Assembly: GCF_003254395.2 (NCBI RefSeq)
Contig: NC_037643.1
Location: 16,109,463-16,173,462 of the forward strand
Origin: Apis mellifera
Lineage: Eukaryota > Arthropoda > Insecta > Hymenoptera > Apidae
Direction: 5' to 3'
Length of the DNA stretch: 64,000 bases
The notes under the pieces are model-generated. The model searched no databases, had not been told where the DNA came from, and saw only the letters and a list, made by a program, of their open reading frames with translations. The translations under genes were made by a program, and so were the position numbers. This document shows positions 60,143-64,000 of the stretch, one piece after another; the stretch's first letter is position 1; every line of letters begins with the position of its first letter.

Positions 60143-63080
60143 TTACGATCAGAATTCCATATATACCGTTAGAATTATCGATTGCTTTGGTTTAGCAATA
60201 AATACAGTACACGAAGCATAGCGAAGGTTAATCGATAATAACTATTACCATGATTGTTATTACGCAGCAATATTACCAGATCCCATTTTCAACGAAATAT
60301 TCGAAGAAATTTCAACGAAACATTTGTATTCTTGGGTTTGTGTTGATAATTATTTCTAAGGAACCGAAGTAACATGATATAACAACAATCGTAATGAAAT
60401 TAGTTTACTCGAGATACATGTGTCAACATTGTATCTGCTTCCAAGAATTGCAACAGGTGACTCTTGCATCATGCATTCAATACCCTAATATATATCGATT
60501 TTCACGCCATCTTGTGAATCACTATATATATATAAAAAATATTCTTTTTTTTATACTGAAACCTTTATCTCGAGATGAACAAAGAATCATGTAAACACAA
60601 GTCCATAAGCTTTAAAGATAAAAGAATACATATTCATCGAAACAAAGAAGAAATTTTGAATAAATGTATAAAAGATAAATATTTGCAAAAAGAGAGCATT
60701 CTCAATATTTTAATATATTATCAAAGTTATCACATTGAATAATATTATGAAGATTTTAATTAGTTTTTTTAAAAAGTCAAGCAAAGTTAATCAAAAATAG
60801 TTTTGATTAAGTTATTATTTATAAAGAAAAAATTATTAATATAATCTATATATATTCAAATCCAATATAAATCATGAAGTCAAAAATTAAATAAATTTTT
60901 GTTTCCTATCAATTCACTTGTGTTAATTCTAAGTTTAATTTAATTGTCAAATCAAAATTAAATAAGAATTCATTTAACTTGGTTTAACAGTTTGCATCAA
61001 GTTGAAGCCATCAATTATCAGTAGCAACGGAACTAATCTAACTTAAATTGTTTCGAAAAAAAAAAAGTTTTAATATATTAAAGATAATCTTTAATATATA
61101 CAATTAACAACATTAAAAAAAAAATCATCAAGTTCTTTTTGTAAATAATTATCAATATTTAAAACTAAAATTAAGAATTTAAAACAATTTTTAAACATCT
61201 TGAATTTAATATCTTAAATATACTTCAAAAAAAAATAACTTTTGTTTATTTACTAAAAGTCACAAAAAGAATTTTGATCAGTTCCTTAATCAATTCTATC
61301 TTTGACATTGTAACAAAATAGAACACCGTTCAGACCTCGACCCATATTTGTTAAATTATAAATAAAGCATTCCCTTAGTAGAAGTATCGCAAATATCGTT
61401 GTAGAAAATTGTGTTCAAACGTGTTTAAACGTGTTCGACATATACACCAAGTGTAATACGTTTCTTCGTGAAGAGTTCTCTCACTCAAGTGAATCCTTTG
61501 TTTCGCAACAAAGCTCTAACTTTTTTTTTATTCCAGCCTACGATACACGATCAGCGCGCTTTTCACATTTTCCTCGAAATTTCATTCGATCGGGATTATA
61601 CCAACCGTGTTCAAAAGTTTTTAACCGTCTAAAGGTACGTACGTAGCAGATGGCGCTAAAGTACAAGATACGATTCGCCATTTTGAAATAAAACAGAACA
61701 AAGAAAAGAATATATAAACAAGGAAAGATGAGAAAGAAACAAGCAAGGAAAAAGAATACGAGAAATGGAAATTCGTCTTTATGAAATTTTTTCTAACGAT
61801 GAAAAGCTACGTGTAAACTCCTCGTAATCAATTGTTTTCACTTTCAATAATGCAATTTAAATATTTGTTATAATTGTTAATACATTTTACATATACAAAT
61901 AATCGTACATAATTTTTGTTTTTATTCAATGGAATTTCACTTTTCGATACAAATAATTTAATTTTCTTCAATTCAACAAAATTGAATTCATTGAACATTT
62001 ATTCTCATTTTCAACATCTGTACAAATAATATAGGGCATCATACTCGTTAATATCAACATACAAGTCGTATCTAAACAATTTTATTCATTGATTTTCTTC
62101 AAACACAATGAAACTTCGTAATATTCTTGATTGAACACGGTGTGAACGGAAACAATATTTTGATACACCACAGCGACACGAAGTAGCACAAAAATTCCAT
62201 TAGCACGCCTTGTCGAGTATTATTATCGAACGCACCCGCGCCCCATGACCTAGACCCAAATCTATCCGAATGCATCGGTAGAATCTCGGCCGACCTTGCA
62301 ACGCTAAAGCTTATCCTTTCTCTCCTAAGAATCGTTCCTTTTCATCCCCCTTGCTCGACCATTTTTCCACTCACCCCATATAATCTCCTCTGAAACACCA
62401 CTTCTCCCTCTATTTTTTCCCCTCCGATCTCTTCATTCATATCCTCGACTACGTATATTCTACACACAGTATATCGTTTACGTTTATTACGCGCGTGTAA
62501 AAATGATTTACGTGTACTTGAAAATATGCTTGGAGAAAAAAAAAAAAAAAAGGAACGGTGTGATTTCGCACGATGGAATTTTTTCTGAGTCACACACAGG
62601 TGTTTTCACTTGTTGGTTGTCTGCTTGCTACTTTATATATATATATCACGTGTTTTTATTTTCTTTAAGGATTTGAAACGCGTGAAATTATTTTTAGGTT
62701 AGGTTGACGGTAGAACGGTAAATATTAATTTAATTTGTTGCGTATTATTTTTGTACGATTTGTTTATTATAATTTGTAAGCTGATGAAATTTGTTACCCT
62801 ATAAAAATATTCATGGAAACGTAATAATATTACGAAATTATATCACGTTTATTGTATTACGAACGTGGATATTTTTACGAAATTAACGTTACAAATGAGT
62901 GTAATCAATGCCGTTAAAAATAACGTATTATCTCAAAATTAATATTAATTTTGTCGTCAAAAACATTTTCGTATTGTTTTCAATTATCACAAAACAATAT
63001 AATAAAAAAAATCAATTTTAACAATTCAATTTTGATTCTTTCTTTGTTGACAACCGTTTAACCTAAATTCAATTGTCTCT
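60143..63080. other. Non-coding right-hand region
   Basis: No coding exon supported in 2.9 kb. 60170-60590 and 61400-61700 are more mixed in composition than the rest, and the latter includes a CTCF-like word. 62150-62620 is CpG-richer and contains a GCGCGTG word and an A-run at about 62537. The short frames here lack family features. Confidence 0.4.
61647..61658 (+). promoter_or_regulatory. CTCF-like motif
   Basis: CAGATGGCGCTA shares an 11-base core with the 37606 site. Motif match only. Confidence 0.35.
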
Positions 63081-63099
63081 TCCATTTTGCATGCTAACC

Positions 63100-63620
63100 T
63101 AACTTCGCGACAAAACCACATTCTTCCACATTTCTTCAATATCGATACACAATTCCTTTCCCTCCGTCCATTATCCTTTTCTTTTTTAATTTTCTTTCCC
63201 CTTTTTCAACATTCACATCTCCATTACGTATCCTCTTTTTGCCATTTGCCCATCTACTTTATTCCGCGATGTTCAAGAAAATCGACCTATATGTCGAACG
63301 TCGTCTCTGTCCCACTTACGGTCCTCTCGAATCGTCTCTCTCCGTCTGACACGCACACCGAGCGAGCTGGACTCCCGGGAATTCATCGATCCATCCACCC
63401 ACGACAGACAGAGAAACGGAGGGAAGGGAGGGGGGTAAAAGAGGAAGCAGAAGCACGATTTCAAGGGACAACCGATATAGATCGTCGAGCACGTGGTTTA
63501 AACTTGCCTTCGATTCATTCTCGGCCCGGGATACGCGGTATATAATCCTTGTGTGTGTCTCTCTCTCTTGGATACGAGCTACAATATCATATATATATAT
63601 ATTTTCGACCGATGGATCGA
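63100..63620. promoter_or_regulatory. CpG-rich, TATA-containing promoter-like region near the right edge
   Basis: Strong rise in G+C and CpG from about 63240 to 63540, with a G-rich run (about 63418-63437). TATATAAT at 63539-63546 is followed by a TG/CT-rich stretch. On the plus strand this would drive a transcript leaving the window; read on the minus strand the island could be a distal leader of AMPK gamma. The long frames on both strands here look like by-products of high G+C. Confidence 0.35.
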
Positions 63621-64000
63621 ATGAAGTAAACAATGCATGTGCGAACTAAAGATAAATTTTGTTAAAGATTAATGAATATTAATCGGCATAGAACGAAAGG
63701 ATTATCGAAAGAAAAATTTTATACAAACTGTGTACTTGAAAACGTGTACTATTAGTGGAAATGAGGTTAGGAATTTTGTTAGATGATAATTTATCGACCG
63801 ATATAGAAGAATTACCGAGTGAAAAATTTTGTACAAACGTGAACCTTGAAATATAATTTGCATATTTGAGATTAAATTTTATTCAATTACGAATGGCAAT
63901 TTTGTTTAATGTGGAATAGAATTAGAGATGGAATTTAGAATTGATTCAAAATGAAGGTATTTTTAAGTAAATGAATTCTTGAAATATAATGATTAGATTA
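63621..64000. other. Right edge, nothing recognised
   Basis: AT-rich sequence. CGACCGATATAGAAGAATTACC (about 63797-63818) partly echoes the sequence near 63605 and 63685, suggesting a weak duplication; no gene seen. Confidence 0.3.

Noticed and set aside
63087..63633. Long overlapping frames on both strands (152 and 105 codons)
   Set aside because: They coincide with a G+C-rich, simple-sequence promoter-like island, lack any domain, and overlap on opposite strands.

Overview
This is a eukaryotic, intron-rich, very AT-rich window with scattered CpG-rich patches. The gene content and compact short-intron genes next to very long-intron genes fit a hymenopteran insect, most likely a honey bee (Apis). 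The species is inferred from composition and gene content only. Single open frames are mostly exon fragments, so I rebuilt six multi-exon genes by joining frames across GT/AG junctions with matching phase. All six reconstructions keep frame from start to stop, or to the window edge.

Layout, left to right. 1-46 (-) is the first coding piece of UDP-glucose 6-dehydrogenase, running off the left edge. 1769-3517 (+) is ribosomal protein RpL7A (6 exons, 268 aa), with two box C/D snoRNA candidates in introns 4 and 5. 3810-7452 (-) is VPS53 of the GARP tethering complex (13 exons, 834 aa), tail-to-tail with RpL7A. 8534-30149 (+) is a beaten-path (beat) family cell-surface protein (6 exons, 286 aa). 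It has two Ig domains and a hydrophobic C-terminal tail that looks like a GPI signal. Its coding sequence is under 0.9 kb in about 21.6 kb, and the introns hold tandem repeats, a promoter-like CCAAT/TATA pair and several perfect palindromes. 33900-40480 (+) is a trypsin-like serine protease (6 exons, 302 aa) with an intact triad and a C-terminal hydrophobic tail. A perfect 23-nt palindrome lies just before its start codon. 42384-44328 (+) is WDR74, a ribosome-assembly WD-repeat protein (8 exons, 424 aa). 47287-49224 (-) is the AMPK gamma subunit (7 exons, 416 aa as a short form). It has a long 3' UTR reaching about 44.7 kb and an upstream alternative first exon at 54393-54567 that splices in phase. 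From about 54.6 kb to the right edge I see no confident coding exon, only tandem repeats and two CpG-rich promoter-like islands at about 56.7-57.4 kb and 63.1-63.6 kb. These may serve long AMPK gamma isoforms or a gene beyond the edge.

Functionally this is a mixed neighbourhood: translation and ribosome biogenesis (RpL7A, WDR74, snoRNA candidates), endosome-to-Golgi traffic (VPS53), energy sensing (AMPK gamma), glycosaminoglycan precursor synthesis (UGDH) and cell-surface proteins (beat-like, tethered protease). There is no operon logic. I found no intact transposase, reverse transcriptase, tRNA, rRNA or CRISPR array. I did not find a wholly new multi-gene system. The best leads are the snoRNA pair, the palindrome at the protease start, the AMPK gamma alternative exon, the tail-anchored protease and the satellite-like intronic repeats.
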